Shown: positions 1 through 8,127 of the stretch, one piece after another | How the letters are laid out: every line of letters begins with the position of its first letter | Numbering within the stretch: position 1 is the stretch's first letter | Assembly (NCBI GenBank): GCA_015059045.1 | Contig: SVBD01000002.1 | Location: 62,001 to 126,000 of the forward strand | Origin: Erysipelotrichaceae bacterium | GTDB taxonomy: Bacteria; Bacillota_I; Bacilli_A; RFN20; CAG-449 | Reading direction: 5' to 3' | Length of the DNA: 64,000 bases | Made by a program: the position numbers and the translations under genes | Notes under the pieces: model-generated | The model's database searches: none | The model's input: only the letters and a program-made list of their open reading frames with translations | What the model was told of the DNA's origin: nothing

Positions 1-946
1 AAATATCTAATAAAGAATTATCTCCATCTTGTAATGCTGAAAAGCTACTAACGATTAAATCGTTAATAAATAGTAATTGTTTGTATTGATCATTAACATC
101 TTCTGGTAGTAGAGATGTTTCATCAACCTTTTCAACATCAAATCCACTCTTTTCATAACTTTCAATAAATTGCCATAAAATTAAGGCTTTTTTGAAATTT
201 GGTTCCTTTTTAATTACATTAGTTCTAGTAATTGGAGGACGAACTGGAGCCGAACTTCTCATTTCACGAGCGAAAGCAGAAGAAAGGAATCCATCGACAA
301 TATTCTTCATCTTCTTAACTCTTTCAATAGTTAAGTAATCGCTAGACTCACTAAATTTATTTTCATCAAAAGGAACATCAGTAGATGCTTCTAATCTAAT
401 ATTCATATCGTTACCGCGATGTTTATATTTACTATTAACGATAACTTTAATTTCTTGCATGTTGTTAGTTACAACACTCTTCTTAATTGCTTCATATCTC
501 TTATTAATAAACTCTTGTAACTTCTTTAACAAAGTAAAGATAAATCTATTTTCATAGACTTCATAACTTTCTTCTTTTGAAGTATTTAAAATCTTACTAG
601 GAGTTACTGAACCAGTTTTAGGATTAGCGGAAGAAATAAATTGAGTATGTTGGGCTAAATGCTTAACTGATTCAACAGAAATTTGCTTTGCTAAAGAGAT
701 ATCAATGATATCTTCTTCAACAGTAATAAAGCGTCTTGGGTTTCTAACAATTGCATCAAGAGAAGGTAAAATCTCTTCAATAATATCAATCCAATCGTGG
801 TCAAATACTTTTCTTAAGTATTTTTGATTAATTTGGAATGAGGACTTACCTGAATTTAAATCTTGTAAATAACGATTAAAATTAACATCTTCAATAAATA
901 GTTCTTTAATACGATCTAAATATGATAAATATTCATCTTTATTCAT
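1..946 (-). CDS. DUF2357-like protein, partner of McrB-type ATPase (3' end outside window)
   Basis: This reading frame is missing from the ORF track because it has no stop in the window. It starts at ATG 946 behind a strong AAGGAGGAAT ribosome site and stays open to base 1 (315 codons). The product begins MNKDEYLSYLDRIKEL and contains RNPRRF, LAKQISVESVKHLAQH and YEVYENRFIFTLL. These resemble the conserved core of DUF2357 proteins, which are usually encoded next to McrB-like AAA+ ATPases and often end in a PD-(D/E)XK nuclease fold. That C-terminal part lies outside the window, so nuclease activity cannot be judged. It is the last gene visible in the operon, 36 bp after the AAA+ gene. The family call is from memory of the motif, not from a search. 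Confidence 0.6.
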   Translation of the reverse strand, partial: MNKDEYLSYLDRIKELFIEDVNFNRYLQDLNSGKSSFQINQKYLRKVFDHDWIDIIEEILPSLDAIVRNPRRFITVEEDIIDISLAKQISVESVKHLAQHTQFISSANPKTGSVTPSKILNTSKEESYEVYENRFIFTLLKKLQEFINKRYEAIKKSVVTNNMQEIKVIVNSKYKHRGNDMNIRLEASTDVPFDENKFSESSDYLTIERVKKMKNIVDGFLSSAFAREMRSSAPVRPPITRTNVIKKEPNFKKALILWQFIESYEKSGFDVEKVDETSLLPEDVNDQYKQLLFINDLIVSSFSALQDGDNSLLDI

Positions 947-982
947 AATAATTCCTCCTTTCCTAAACTAACTACCTATAAA

Positions 983-2536
983 TTAGAATAATTTCTTTAA
1001 TCTTTCTAAGTATTCTTTACTTTCAGTCATATTCTCTTCACCAAAGTGATCATTTAAATATTGAATATAACCATCAACTTCATCACGAATATACGCTAAG
1101 TTTAAAGATTCAAATTTTCTTAAAATCTTATTACATAAGACGTAATCAAGTCCATCAATTTCAGTTCCACCACATGCAACATATACTGGAACGAATTCTT
1201 TTAATTGTTTAACAATACGATTACCGAATGCTAAACGGAAGTGTTCGATAACATAGTTATCCATTTCATCAAACTTCTTAATATTTTCTTCACTAACTTT
1301 ATATTTTTCTTGAGCATCTTTAAACATTGCTTCTAAATGTTTATAAGAAATATACATATGATCAGCGTTTCTATCTTCTTCACTTACTTCAAAAGCAATA
1401 CCCTTACTATTAATATTAATTGGAATAGCTCTATCATAAACTTTATCAGAAATTGCAAATGTAGAGTCGTCATTATTAATAGTACATACAAACCACATAT
1501 TTTCAGGTAATTTAAATCTACCTTTTTCAATATATTTAGGATCGCTATCCCAACCAGATGGACAAATATCTACAATCCAGTTCTCACGAGATGGCATTTC
1601 TAAAATAGATAATAATTCAGCAAAATAGTATTCAACACGAGCGATGTTAGCTTCATCAATTACTGTTAAGTACACTTGATCATTCCATCTTGCTTCATAC
1701 ATTTTCTTTAAAATTTGAGTTTCATTAAATCTCTTTGTAAATTCATTAAAGTAACCAAAGATTTCAGTTCTATCTCTCCATGAAGGTTGAACAGAAGCAA
1801 TTGTAGCTGGGTTATCTAACCATTGACCAATTGCATATGGAAGGGATGTTTTACCTGTACCAGAGATACCTTGTAAAATAATGATTCTTGTTGTTGCAAA
1901 CGCTGCGAAAAATAATCTAATAACTCTAGGTTCATAGAATAATTTCATTTCTGAACATGCCCAATTTCTAAATCTATCACAGAATTGTTCAAGAGTAATT
2001 TCGTTGTCAAAATTAATATCAAGAGGATGTTCACTAAATTGACGATCAACTTCAGTTAATTTATAGAATCTAGATTCACCAGTCTTTAATACTTTATTTT
2101 CTTGTGATTCTACTTCTTCTTCACCTTCTAAAATTTCTTGAGCAGCTTTACTATTTTTACCATTAGCTAAGCATAACCCTAATAATTTATCTTTCTTTTG
2201 GATTTCTTTATTTAATCTATTAACTTCAGTTAATAAATCTTCATCTAATGATTTGTTAACAAAGCATCTACGATATAACTTAATAATACCACGAACAATT
2301 AAATATAGAATTGCTAGTAGAATTAATACAAAGCCTACCATAACTGCAATAGCGCCAACTTTTTCTCCTGTAGTAAATTGATCTTTATACTTATTGAACA
2401 CTTCGATGTATAGAGGCACATTAAACATTTGGACAATACCACCAAATAAACCTCCAGACTCACCTGTTGCAATAAAGATTCCTAAAAATCCTGCAGCAAA
2501 TACCATAAGGAATTCGCCAATAAAATCTAATAACAT
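983..2536 (-). CDS. Membrane-anchored McrB-like AAA+ ATPase
   Basis: A 517-residue protein. Two hydrophobic segments (about residues 5-30 and 60-85) come first, then a short charged or coiled linker, then a AAA+ domain. Walker A is GISGTGKTS and Walker B is TVIDEANIA, followed by a sensor region VCTINNDDST; this arrangement is typical of the McrB/MoxR side of AAA+ proteins. McrB normally drives a nuclease partner in the cytoplasm, so a two-helix membrane anchor is unusual. The track starts at GTG 2545, but the GGGAG ribosome site touches that codon. ATG 2536, ten bases downstream of GGGAG, is the better start. It sits between sipW and the DUF2357 gene in the same operon. Its function here is unknown. 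Confidence 0.75.
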   Translation of the reverse strand: MLLDFIGEFLMVFAAGFLGIFIATGESGGLFGGIVQMFNVPLYIEVFNKYKDQFTTGEKVGAIAVMVGFVLILLAILYLIVRGIIKLYRRCFVNKSLDEDLLTEVNRLNKEIQKKDKLLGLCLANGKNSKAAQEILEGEEEVESQENKVLKTGESRFYKLTEVDRQFSEHPLDINFDNEITLEQFCDRFRNWACSEMKLFYEPRVIRLFFAAFATTRIIILQGISGTGKTSLPYAIGQWLDNPATIASVQPSWRDRTEIFGYFNEFTKRFNETQILKKMYEARWNDQVYLTVIDEANIARVEYYFAELLSILEMPSRENWIVDICPSGWDSDPKYIEKGRFKLPENMWFVCTINNDDSTFAISDKVYDRAIPININSKGIAFEVSEEDRNADHMYISYKHLEAMFKDAQEKYKVSEENIKKFDEMDNYVIEHFRLAFGNRIVKQLKEFVPVYVACGGTEIDGLDYVLCNKILRKFESLNLAYIRDEVDGYIQYLNDHFGEENMTESKEYLERLKKLF

Positions 2537-2579
2537 AATATACACGCTCCCTTCTTACATACATGTATAATTAATATTT

Positions 2580-2601
2580 AAAGAATAAATATTTATTCTT
2601 T
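2580..2601 (-). repeat. 22-bp AT palindrome at the end of sipW
   Basis: AAAGAATAAAT/ATTTATTCTTT is a perfect palindrome that covers the sipW stop codon. It contains only a few G/C pairs and has no T-tail, so it is more likely a weak mRNA structure between sipW and the AAA+ gene than a true terminator. Confidence 0.35.
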
Positions 2602-3528
2602 ATTTTCATCATTTTGTTTAGGTAATGAATTAGGATCAATACCCATTTTCTTCATATACTCTTCAACTGCTTTACGCTTAATTTCTTCCTCTTCTTCTAA
2701 AGAAATTCCACCAGCTTTAGCTTCTTCTAAAGCAAGTTTTTTAGCTTTTTCTGTTTTAACTTCAATTACATATTGAATAACAATCCAAACATTATATCCA
2801 AATAATAGAATTAATGGAACTAAGATAACGATAAAGAAATGTGTTGGATCTTGAATCCAAGTAATAACTCCACCTACACCAGAAAGTTTCTTTCCATTCC
2901 ATTTCCCGATGACCTGTTGAACACTAGGTTGATAATCATCAATTAAATCCGTGTTACTTTCTTTTATCAACTCGCCATTTATATTACCATCAACATAATA
3001 AATAGACTTATTATCACCCGATGTTATATATCCTATGATTTCAAAATTATCCCACCCTAAAGATTCAGCATATTCATAAGCGGATTCTTTATTTTTAACT
3101 ACACCTGAATCAAGTAATGTTTTATATCCTGCATAAGTTGTCCCGTTTTTATCATAAAGGTATGTGTAACCAACTATTCTATGAGTATTTATATACTGAT
3201 ATTCGGATATTTTTGGATCATTAACAATAAAAATAGCTACTTCGCCTACATCTAAAATTTCTACTACGACTCCATTTTCTCTTCTTGTTTTCTCACCAAA
3301 AATCAAATCGCCTTTTTCAAAAGTTCCTGACATTGATTCTGATAATACAGGCATATAACTCACATTTATTTTAGAATAATCTTCTTGTACTCCACCTGGA
3401 CTAGCAATCATTAAAATAGAAAATACAATACATCCAACTACTACTAATACTTGAACTATATTTTCAATCCATAATCTAAGATTACTTTTTTCTTTTTTTA
3501 CTTTGACTTTCTTTTCTTTTTTAGCCAT
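2593..3528 (-). CDS. sipW: SipW/ER-type signal peptidase I
   Basis: A 311-residue membrane serine peptidase of family S26B. A lysine-rich N-terminus precedes a membrane helix (about residues 25-45). The catalytic serine lies in VLSESMSGTF, the general base is the histidine of INTHRIVGY (bacterial-type enzymes have lysine there), and TSGDNKSIYYVDG supplies the acidic residue. This Ser-His-Asp pattern is that of SipW and eukaryotic or archaeal signal peptidases. A second helix (about 230-255) and a charged cytoplasmic tail follow. SipW enzymes mature TasA/camelysin-type surface proteins, and the gene directly upstream encodes a protein with such a signal. The start has an AGAAGG ribosome site. 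Confidence 0.88.
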   Translation of the reverse strand: MAKKEKKVKVKKEKSNLRLWIENIVQVLVVVGCIVFSILMIASPGGVQEDYSKINVSYMPVLSESMSGTFEKGDLIFGEKTRRENGVVVEILDVGEVAIFIVNDPKISEYQYINTHRIVGYTYLYDKNGTTYAGYKTLLDSGVVKNKESAYEYAESLGWDNFEIIGYITSGDNKSIYYVDGNINGELIKESNTDLIDDYQPSVQQVIGKWNGKKLSGVGGVITWIQDPTHFFIVILVPLILLFGYNVWIVIQYVIEVKTEKAKKLALEEAKAGGISLEEEEEIKRKAVEEYMKKMGIDPNSLPKQNDENKE

Positions 3529-3589
3529 ATAAAATACCTTCTTTCTATATTTCTTTGCTTTTATAAAGCAAATACCTTATAAAAACAAA

Positions 3590-3622
3590 GAAATCTCTAG
3601 GGCGAGATTAGTCGCCCTAGAA
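3590..3622 (-). terminator. Hairpin after the TasA-like gene, possible partial terminator
   Basis: CTAGGGCGA-N6-TCGCCCTAG is a perfect 9-bp GC-rich stem just downstream of the TasA-like stop codon. In the minus direction it is followed by AGATTTCTTTGTTTTTATA, a broken T-tract. No promoter is obvious before sipW. I infer partial read-through that lowers peptidase expression relative to its abundant substrate. Confidence 0.6.
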
Positions 3623-3648
3623 ACTATAATTTAATATAAAATTTTGTA

Positions 3649-4248
3649 CTAAGCAGCCGCAATACTTGTAACTAATCCAGCAGTTACTGTTGCTTCTACT
3701 GAATCAGCACCTGCAACTGAAACATAGAATGTTAAATCAACAGTATCAGATGCATTACCTTGAGATAATGCAGTAGTACCAATACCATATTGATTAATAA
3801 CTACTGTAAATTCTACTTTATCATTATCTTCTTCATCGTAAACATCACCAACTTCTAACGCAACTCTAGCTGCACCAGTTGCTGAAACAGTTACTGTATA
3901 TGTACCAGCAATTGCTGAATAATTTTCCTCATCATTTCCAACAGTAATTGTAACTGCTGTATATTTAGCATTACTACCATTATAAGTTACTTTTGTTTCA
4001 CCAGCGTCATATACCCATGCATTTCCATCTGTATCAGTTAATGCAAGTGTAGGAATTGAAGAATATGATACACCTAATTCTACCCCATTAATAGTATGAT
4101 CACTAGCAGATGTTTGAATTGTTCCAGAATTTGTTGCTGCTCCAACAGAACCTGAAGCTGCTTGATACCAAGCATAAGTACCTGTAGCTAAAGATGCACC
4201 TAAAACTGCTGTCATAAGTGCAGAAGTGATTAATAATCTTTTTTTCAT
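3649..4248 (-). CDS. Small exported protein with SipW-type signal (TasA/camelysin-like)
   Basis: A 199-residue secreted protein. It opens with a signal MKKRLLITSALMTAVLGASLATGTYAWY; the ATGTYAWY ending is characteristic of SipW-dependent signal peptides. The mature part is rich in T, S, V, A and G, has no cysteine, and looks all-beta, as in TasA/CalY fibre subunits. Sequence similarity to TasA beyond the signal is not obvious, so the fibre role is inferred. It is followed by a terminator-like hairpin and then by its likely peptidase sipW. The GGAAA ribosome site ahead of ATG 4248 is moderate. It is the most likely abundant product of this operon. Confidence 0.75.
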   Translation of the reverse strand: MKKRLLITSALMTAVLGASLATGTYAWYQAASGSVGAATNSGTIQTSASDHTINGVELGVSYSSIPTLALTDTDGNAWVYDAGETKVTYNGSNAKYTAVTITVGNDEENYSAIAGTYTVTVSATGAARVALEVGDVYDEEDNDKVEFTVVINQYGIGTTALSQGNASDTVDLTFYVSVAGADSVEATVTAGLVTSIAAA

Positions 4249-4540
4249 AATTTTTAAATTTCCTTTCCTTATAATTATTAATAGATTATAAATTTTTTTA
4301 TTTCCAATGCTTTATGTTCATATTCAATCAATTTGTAACAACCAGTGTGTCAACTCTTCTAATCATTAATCGTCTACACATTATTCTTTTAATAAAGTGC
4401 TTTCAGGTCTTTATTATTTAATAAGAATAATGTATTAATAACTAGATTTGTCTCCTCTTTCTTCTAACTTACTTAATAAGTTAACTTAAATTCTTACTCC
4501 TATCTTTCCTATTACTTATATCGCATAATTGAAACCTAGG
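4249..4540. other. 292-bp intergenic gap with one long imperfect hairpin
   Basis: No reading frame is credible here. The stretch separates the 387-residue membrane protein from the TasA-like gene. Bases 4379-4432 form an imperfect inverted repeat, CATTATTCT...AGAATAATG extended by TTTAATAAAG/CTTTATTA, around the loop TGCTTTCAGGT. It has no T-tail in the transcribed direction. It may be an mRNA-processing or stabilising structure ahead of the TasA-like message. No consensus promoter was found in the gap. Confidence 0.4.
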
Positions 4541-5704
4541 TTATTTACCTAATTGACTACCATGTGGTAACACAGGGTAGAAAGAGAATTGGAATGATAC
4601 GAAACCACCTTTGATATCGTTATTATGGTTAGGATCACTTCCTTCATACCAAGCTGCGATAACATAAGGCACTTCAGTATGAGGAGGAATACTATAAACT
4701 TTATTCTCATGAACTAAAGAGTCATATTCCCAAGTATTGTTTTTGTTATTGAAATGTAAATTTGTACATTTCCAATCTTCATCTTGTTTTCCTTTATTTG
4801 GATTTTTCATTAATGGAACATCTTCTTCATTTGTATATGTTCCAGAAGCAGTAGTAGCGACATATTCTTGAGAATCTTCTTCATGTCCTTGATAAATTAA
4901 TTTATCACCATTTTCTTGAACAATTGATTTAGGTTGAGCAAATACATCAATTGTAAATGATTCACCAGTTTGATCATAATGTCTTCCTTCTACATTGAAG
5001 ATATTTTCTTCATCATGAACTTCCATTAAAGCAAATCTACAAGCTTCTAATGCTCCTTGAGCGTGTCTAGTAATTGTTAATTTAACTGCGAAGAATACTG
5101 TACCTACTTCATATTCAACTCCATCAACAGTGAATGTTTCTTTTTGTGAAGTTAAATTATCTACTCTATTCTTCTTTAATGATACGTCTTCTGTAGAACC
5201 TTCATTATTATTATATAAATAGAACTTACCTGCTAGGAATTGATCTCCATTAGCCGAAGATGTTTGATCTTTTTTAGGTTTATCTGTTTTAACAGTATCT
5301 TCTTGATTAGATCCAACTGACATAATGTAATCAAGCATATTAGTATAGACTCTAGTTTCTCCTGTATCTTGATCAGTATATTCAACAGGAGTTTGTGCAA
5401 TACTTCCTCCATTACCACCAATAGGATTAGTATTACCTCTACCACTTAAGAAGTTAGTAGGGTTACCATCTTCACTACCTTTAAGTTGTAATTCATTACT
5501 ATCATTACTGACACTTACACTACCAGTACCACCTTCGACAAATACTTTATAAGCATTATCTAGAAGAACTGTATTATAGAGGTAATAACCAGAAGTAATT
5601 AATGCGAATAAAAGAACAAACACTGCAATGATAGAAGTTCTTCTTCTCTTTTTCGCATGAGCAGAAGCTTTTCTTTTTGTGTTTAACTCATTTCCATTAT
5701 ACAT
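4541..5704 (-). CDS. Membrane-anchored surface protein of the SipW operon
   Basis: A 387-residue protein. A basic N-terminus (KRKASAHAKKRRR) precedes one helix (about residues 25-45), giving a type II anchor or uncleaved signal. A Gly/Asn/Ser-rich linker follows, then an extracellular domain (about 150-387). The stretch HTEVPYVIAAWYEGSDPNH near the C-terminus resembles the end of SipW-substrate beta domains, in which a conserved W.EG turn is common. That hint and the neighbours suggest an accessory or anchor subunit for the TasA-like protein. I do not recognise a named family. It has a clear GGAGGTAAATCACC-ATG start and lies 38 bp from the EAL-like gene. Confidence 0.6.
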   Translation of the reverse strand: MYNGNELNTKRKASAHAKKRRRTSIIAVFVLLFALITSGYYLYNTVLLDNAYKVFVEGGTGSVSVSNDSNELQLKGSEDGNPTNFLSGRGNTNPIGGNGGSIAQTPVEYTDQDTGETRVYTNMLDYIMSVGSNQEDTVKTDKPKKDQTSSANGDQFLAGKFYLYNNNEGSTEDVSLKKNRVDNLTSQKETFTVDGVEYEVGTVFFAVKLTITRHAQGALEACRFALMEVHDEENIFNVEGRHYDQTGESFTIDVFAQPKSIVQENGDKLIYQGHEEDSQEYVATTASGTYTNEEDVPLMKNPNKGKQDEDWKCTNLHFNNKNNTWEYDSLVHENKVYSIPPHTEVPYVIAAWYEGSDPNHNNDIKGGFVSFQFSFYPVLPHGSQLGK

Positions 5705-5742
5705 GGTGATTTACCTCCTTCCTTTTTAAGCAACCTTATTAA

Positions 5743-6882
5743 TTACTTAAGTGCAGCAGCAAGTGTGCTTTTAGCTTTTTGAACAATATTACCTTCAATG
5801 AATCTTACACCATTTGCAAGCATCCATGATTTTTCTTCTTTAGCGTCTACATATTTAGCGCATAAATTAATTTTTTGATTTTTACAATATTCATTAACTA
5901 CTTTAATAAATGAAACTTTATTTTGATTTCTATCTCTAAAATATCTTCCATCAAGTCTTACATATTTAATTGGATAATCAAATAGAATTGACATTCTTTC
6001 AGTTTCAGGATTATCAAGCATAATATTTAACTTATATTTTTCTTGTAATTCGATTAAGTTTCTTCTTCCGATATCTCCAGAGATAGTTAAGGCTCTACTA
6101 TCAAAACATAGAATCACATTAGGAGTGATATGCGTAAATAGTTCATCTAATTTCTTTAATCCTTCTTTCTTTTCTAAGAATTTAGGAGAAACTTGAACTA
6201 CGAAGTTAGTCTCTGGATTAGATAAGGCTAAGCCCAAGGCTTGAGAAATTAATAATTCATTAATTAAGAAGATTCTATTTGATTGTTCGCTTAATGCGAA
6301 ATATTGAGGTTGATAGATTCTTCCAACAAACTTATCATTCATACATTGATTAACTACAACATAACCAATATGATTTGAAACATCTTTACTTACATTATAG
6401 TAATAACTAAATGGAGTTTTAGTAGCCCTTGCTACTCTTTCTTTAGAAGAACTTTTAGAAACTACTTTAACTTCTCTTGGTTTACTCTTTATAGCGAGTT
6501 CTTCATTTTTAGAAGCATCTTTTATTAACTTAGCTTTTTTTCTTTCTTTTCTTAAAGCTTGTTCTACTTCAATTTTTCTTTGCTTTTCTTCTTTAAGTTT
6601 TAAAGCTCTTTTTTCTTTTCTTTCTTTAGCTAAACGTTCCTTTTCATGAGTATCAACGATAACTTCTTTTGGTTTAGTAACTTTTTTAGTTTTCTTTGGA
6701 AGAACTTTAGCGGTAGATTTAACTGTTTCTTTAGTAGTTTTCTTTTCTACTTTAGTTTCCTTTTTTTCTTCTTTTACTTTAGGAGTGTCCTTTTTTTGCA
6801 AACGATTTTCCTTTGCTAATCTTTCCATAGGAAAATAACTCTTTTTAGAGGACTTGCTAGTTTTCTTAACTTCTTGTTCCAT
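5743..6882 (-). CDS. Lysine-rich protein with a degenerate EAL domain
   Basis: A 379-residue first gene of the operon. Residues 1-150 are extremely basic (runs such as KVKEEKKETKVEKK) and probably disordered. Residues about 165-379 follow the order of an EAL phosphodiesterase domain: GRIYQP near the start, FVVQVSPKFL (usual vNlSp), LNIMLDNPE (usual iaLDDFG), YVRLDGRYFRD (usual vKiDr.fv), LCAKYVD (usual iAEGVE) and GVRFIEGNIVQKA (usual G....QGy.f.kP). The EAL signature itself, the DD pair, the catalytic lysine and the AEGVE glutamate are all changed. It should not cleave c-di-GMP; binding a nucleotide or a protein partner is possible. It is the only operon member predicted to be fully cytoplasmic ahead of the McrB pair. 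Confidence 0.6.
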   Translation of the reverse strand: MEQEVKKTSKSSKKSYFPMERLAKENRLQKKDTPKVKEEKKETKVEKKTTKETVKSTAKVLPKKTKKVTKPKEVIVDTHEKERLAKERKEKRALKLKEEKQRKIEVEQALRKERKKAKLIKDASKNEELAIKSKPREVKVVSKSSSKERVARATKTPFSYYYNVSKDVSNHIGYVVVNQCMNDKFVGRIYQPQYFALSEQSNRIFLINELLISQALGLALSNPETNFVVQVSPKFLEKKEGLKKLDELFTHITPNVILCFDSRALTISGDIGRRNLIELQEKYKLNIMLDNPETERMSILFDYPIKYVRLDGRYFRDRNQNKVSFIKVVNEYCKNQKINLCAKYVDAKEEKSWMLANGVRFIEGNIVQKAKSTLAAALK

Positions 6883-6941
6883 GATGAGTATCTCCTAAGT
6901 TTTAAACAAAAAAATATGCGCAAAAAAGACAATTTACATCT

Positions 6942-6955
6942 TGTTAGCGCTTTCA
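6942..6955 (-). promoter_or_regulatory. Perfect cre (CcpA) site
   Basis: The minus strand reads TGAAAGCGCTAACA, a 14/14 match to the catabolite-response consensus TGWAANCGNTNWCA. It lies about +5 to +18 from the predicted start of the EAL/SipW/McrB operon, a position that normally gives repression by CcpA. A CcpA-like gene is present in this window at 34287-35285. Confidence 0.8.
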
Positions 6956-6966
6956 TTCTTAATTCT

Positions 6967-6995
6967 ATTATCATCTAAAGACACATTAATGTCAA
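6967..6995 (-). promoter_or_regulatory. Sigma-A promoter of the EAL/SipW/McrB operon
   Basis: On the minus strand, TTGACA (6995-6990), a 17-bp spacer and GATAAT (6972-6967) form a near-consensus promoter. The leader to the first gene is about 78 bases and includes the cre site. No other equally good promoter was seen before the downstream genes. Confidence 0.8.
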
Positions 6996-7054
6996 ATGAA
7001 AAATCATCATTTTAACAAAATTATATTTATAAAATATATTAATTAATCAATGAA

Positions 7055-8053
7055 CTAGATTATATCCCTATTATTTTTAACTAAATACTCTAATATCTGA
7101 ACCATATTACTCGCTGCACCTTTTCTTAAATTATCACTTACTACATATAGTAATAACCCTTTAGGGTTATTTAATGATTTTCTAATTCTTCCTATATAAA
7201 CTAAATCATTATTTAAAGCTTTCTCTCCTACTGGATAGATATGATTTTTTAAATCATCTAGTAAAATTATACTTTTATTTTCTAAATACTTACTTTTTAA
7301 TAAGTTTAAATCTAATTCTTTACTAGTTTCTAAATATATACTTACTGCATGAGTTCTTAAAAGTGGAACTCTTACACAAGTTGCATTAATATCAATATCA
7401 TTATCCTTTAAGATTTTTTTAGTTTCTTCTACCATTTTCACTTCTTCTTTAGTGAAGTTATTATCAAGTGGATTATCAATTTCTGGAATTAAGGATTCAG
7501 TAATTAAATATGGAAAGAAATGGTTTTTTTGATTAAGTAAAGAAGAATAATAATCTTTAATCCCTTTTACTCCTGCTCCTGATACTGCCTGATACGTAGA
7601 ATAAATTATCTTATTAATTCCAAATAGGTCATGTATTGGTTTTAAAGCCACTAGAGATTGAATTGTAGAACAATTTGGATTAGATATTAACTTACTATCT
7701 TTAATGTCCTCTAAATTGATTTCTGGAACAATTAAAGGAACATCATTATTCATTCTAAAAAAGGAAGAATTATCAATGACGATACATTTTGATTTTAAAG
7801 CCAAAGGAACATACTTTTTAGATACGCTTGCACTTGTGCAAAAGAAAACATAATCTAATGATTCAAAAGAGTGATCATCAATAGTTTCTATTTGATACTT
7901 CTGATTTTTAAAAGTGATAAATTTACCTTTACTTTTTTCACTTGCGAACAACCTTAATTCTCCAATATTAAAATTTGATTTCTCTAAAATCTCTAATAAT
8001 ACACTACCAACTAGACCGGTAGAACCAACAATTCCTAATTTAATTTTTTTCAT
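7055..8053 (-). CDS. asd: Aspartate-semialdehyde dehydrogenase
   Basis: A 332-residue enzyme that reduces beta-aspartyl phosphate to aspartate semialdehyde with NADPH, the branch point to lysine/diaminopimelate, threonine and methionine. The N-terminal Rossmann motif is GIVGSTGLVGS. The catalytic cysteine is in ISNPNCSTIQ, and TYQAVSGAG and a C-terminal VRVPLLRTHA (substrate-binding R and catalytic H) are present. The length is normal. It stands alone, without lysC or dapA next to it. The start has no clear Shine-Dalgarno sequence, unlike nearly every neighbour. It is transcribed toward the EAL operon and no terminator was seen after it. Confidence 0.93.
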   Translation of the reverse strand: MKKIKLGIVGSTGLVGSVLLEILEKSNFNIGELRLFASEKSKGKFITFKNQKYQIETIDDHSFESLDYVFFCTSASVSKKYVPLALKSKCIVIDNSSFFRMNNDVPLIVPEINLEDIKDSKLISNPNCSTIQSLVALKPIHDLFGINKIIYSTYQAVSGAGVKGIKDYYSSLLNQKNHFFPYLITESLIPEIDNPLDNNFTKEEVKMVEETKKILKDNDIDINATCVRVPLLRTHAVSIYLETSKELDLNLLKSKYLENKSIILLDDLKNHIYPVGEKALNNDLVYIGRIRKSLNNPKGLLLYVVSDNLRKGAASNMVQILEYLVKNNRDII

Positions 8054-8083
8054 ATCAATTAATGATATGCATTACTATCAAAC

Positions 8084-8117
8084 AAAAAAACTAGAAGTTA
8101 AATAAAACTCCTAGTTT
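8084..8117 (-). terminator. Terminator after the Rpn-like gene
   Basis: In the minus direction AAACTAGGAGTT-TTATTT-AACTTCTAGTTT is followed by a T-run. This is a good Rho-independent terminator between the Rpn-like gene and asd. Confidence 0.8.
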
Positions 8118-8127
8118 CCCAATTCAA

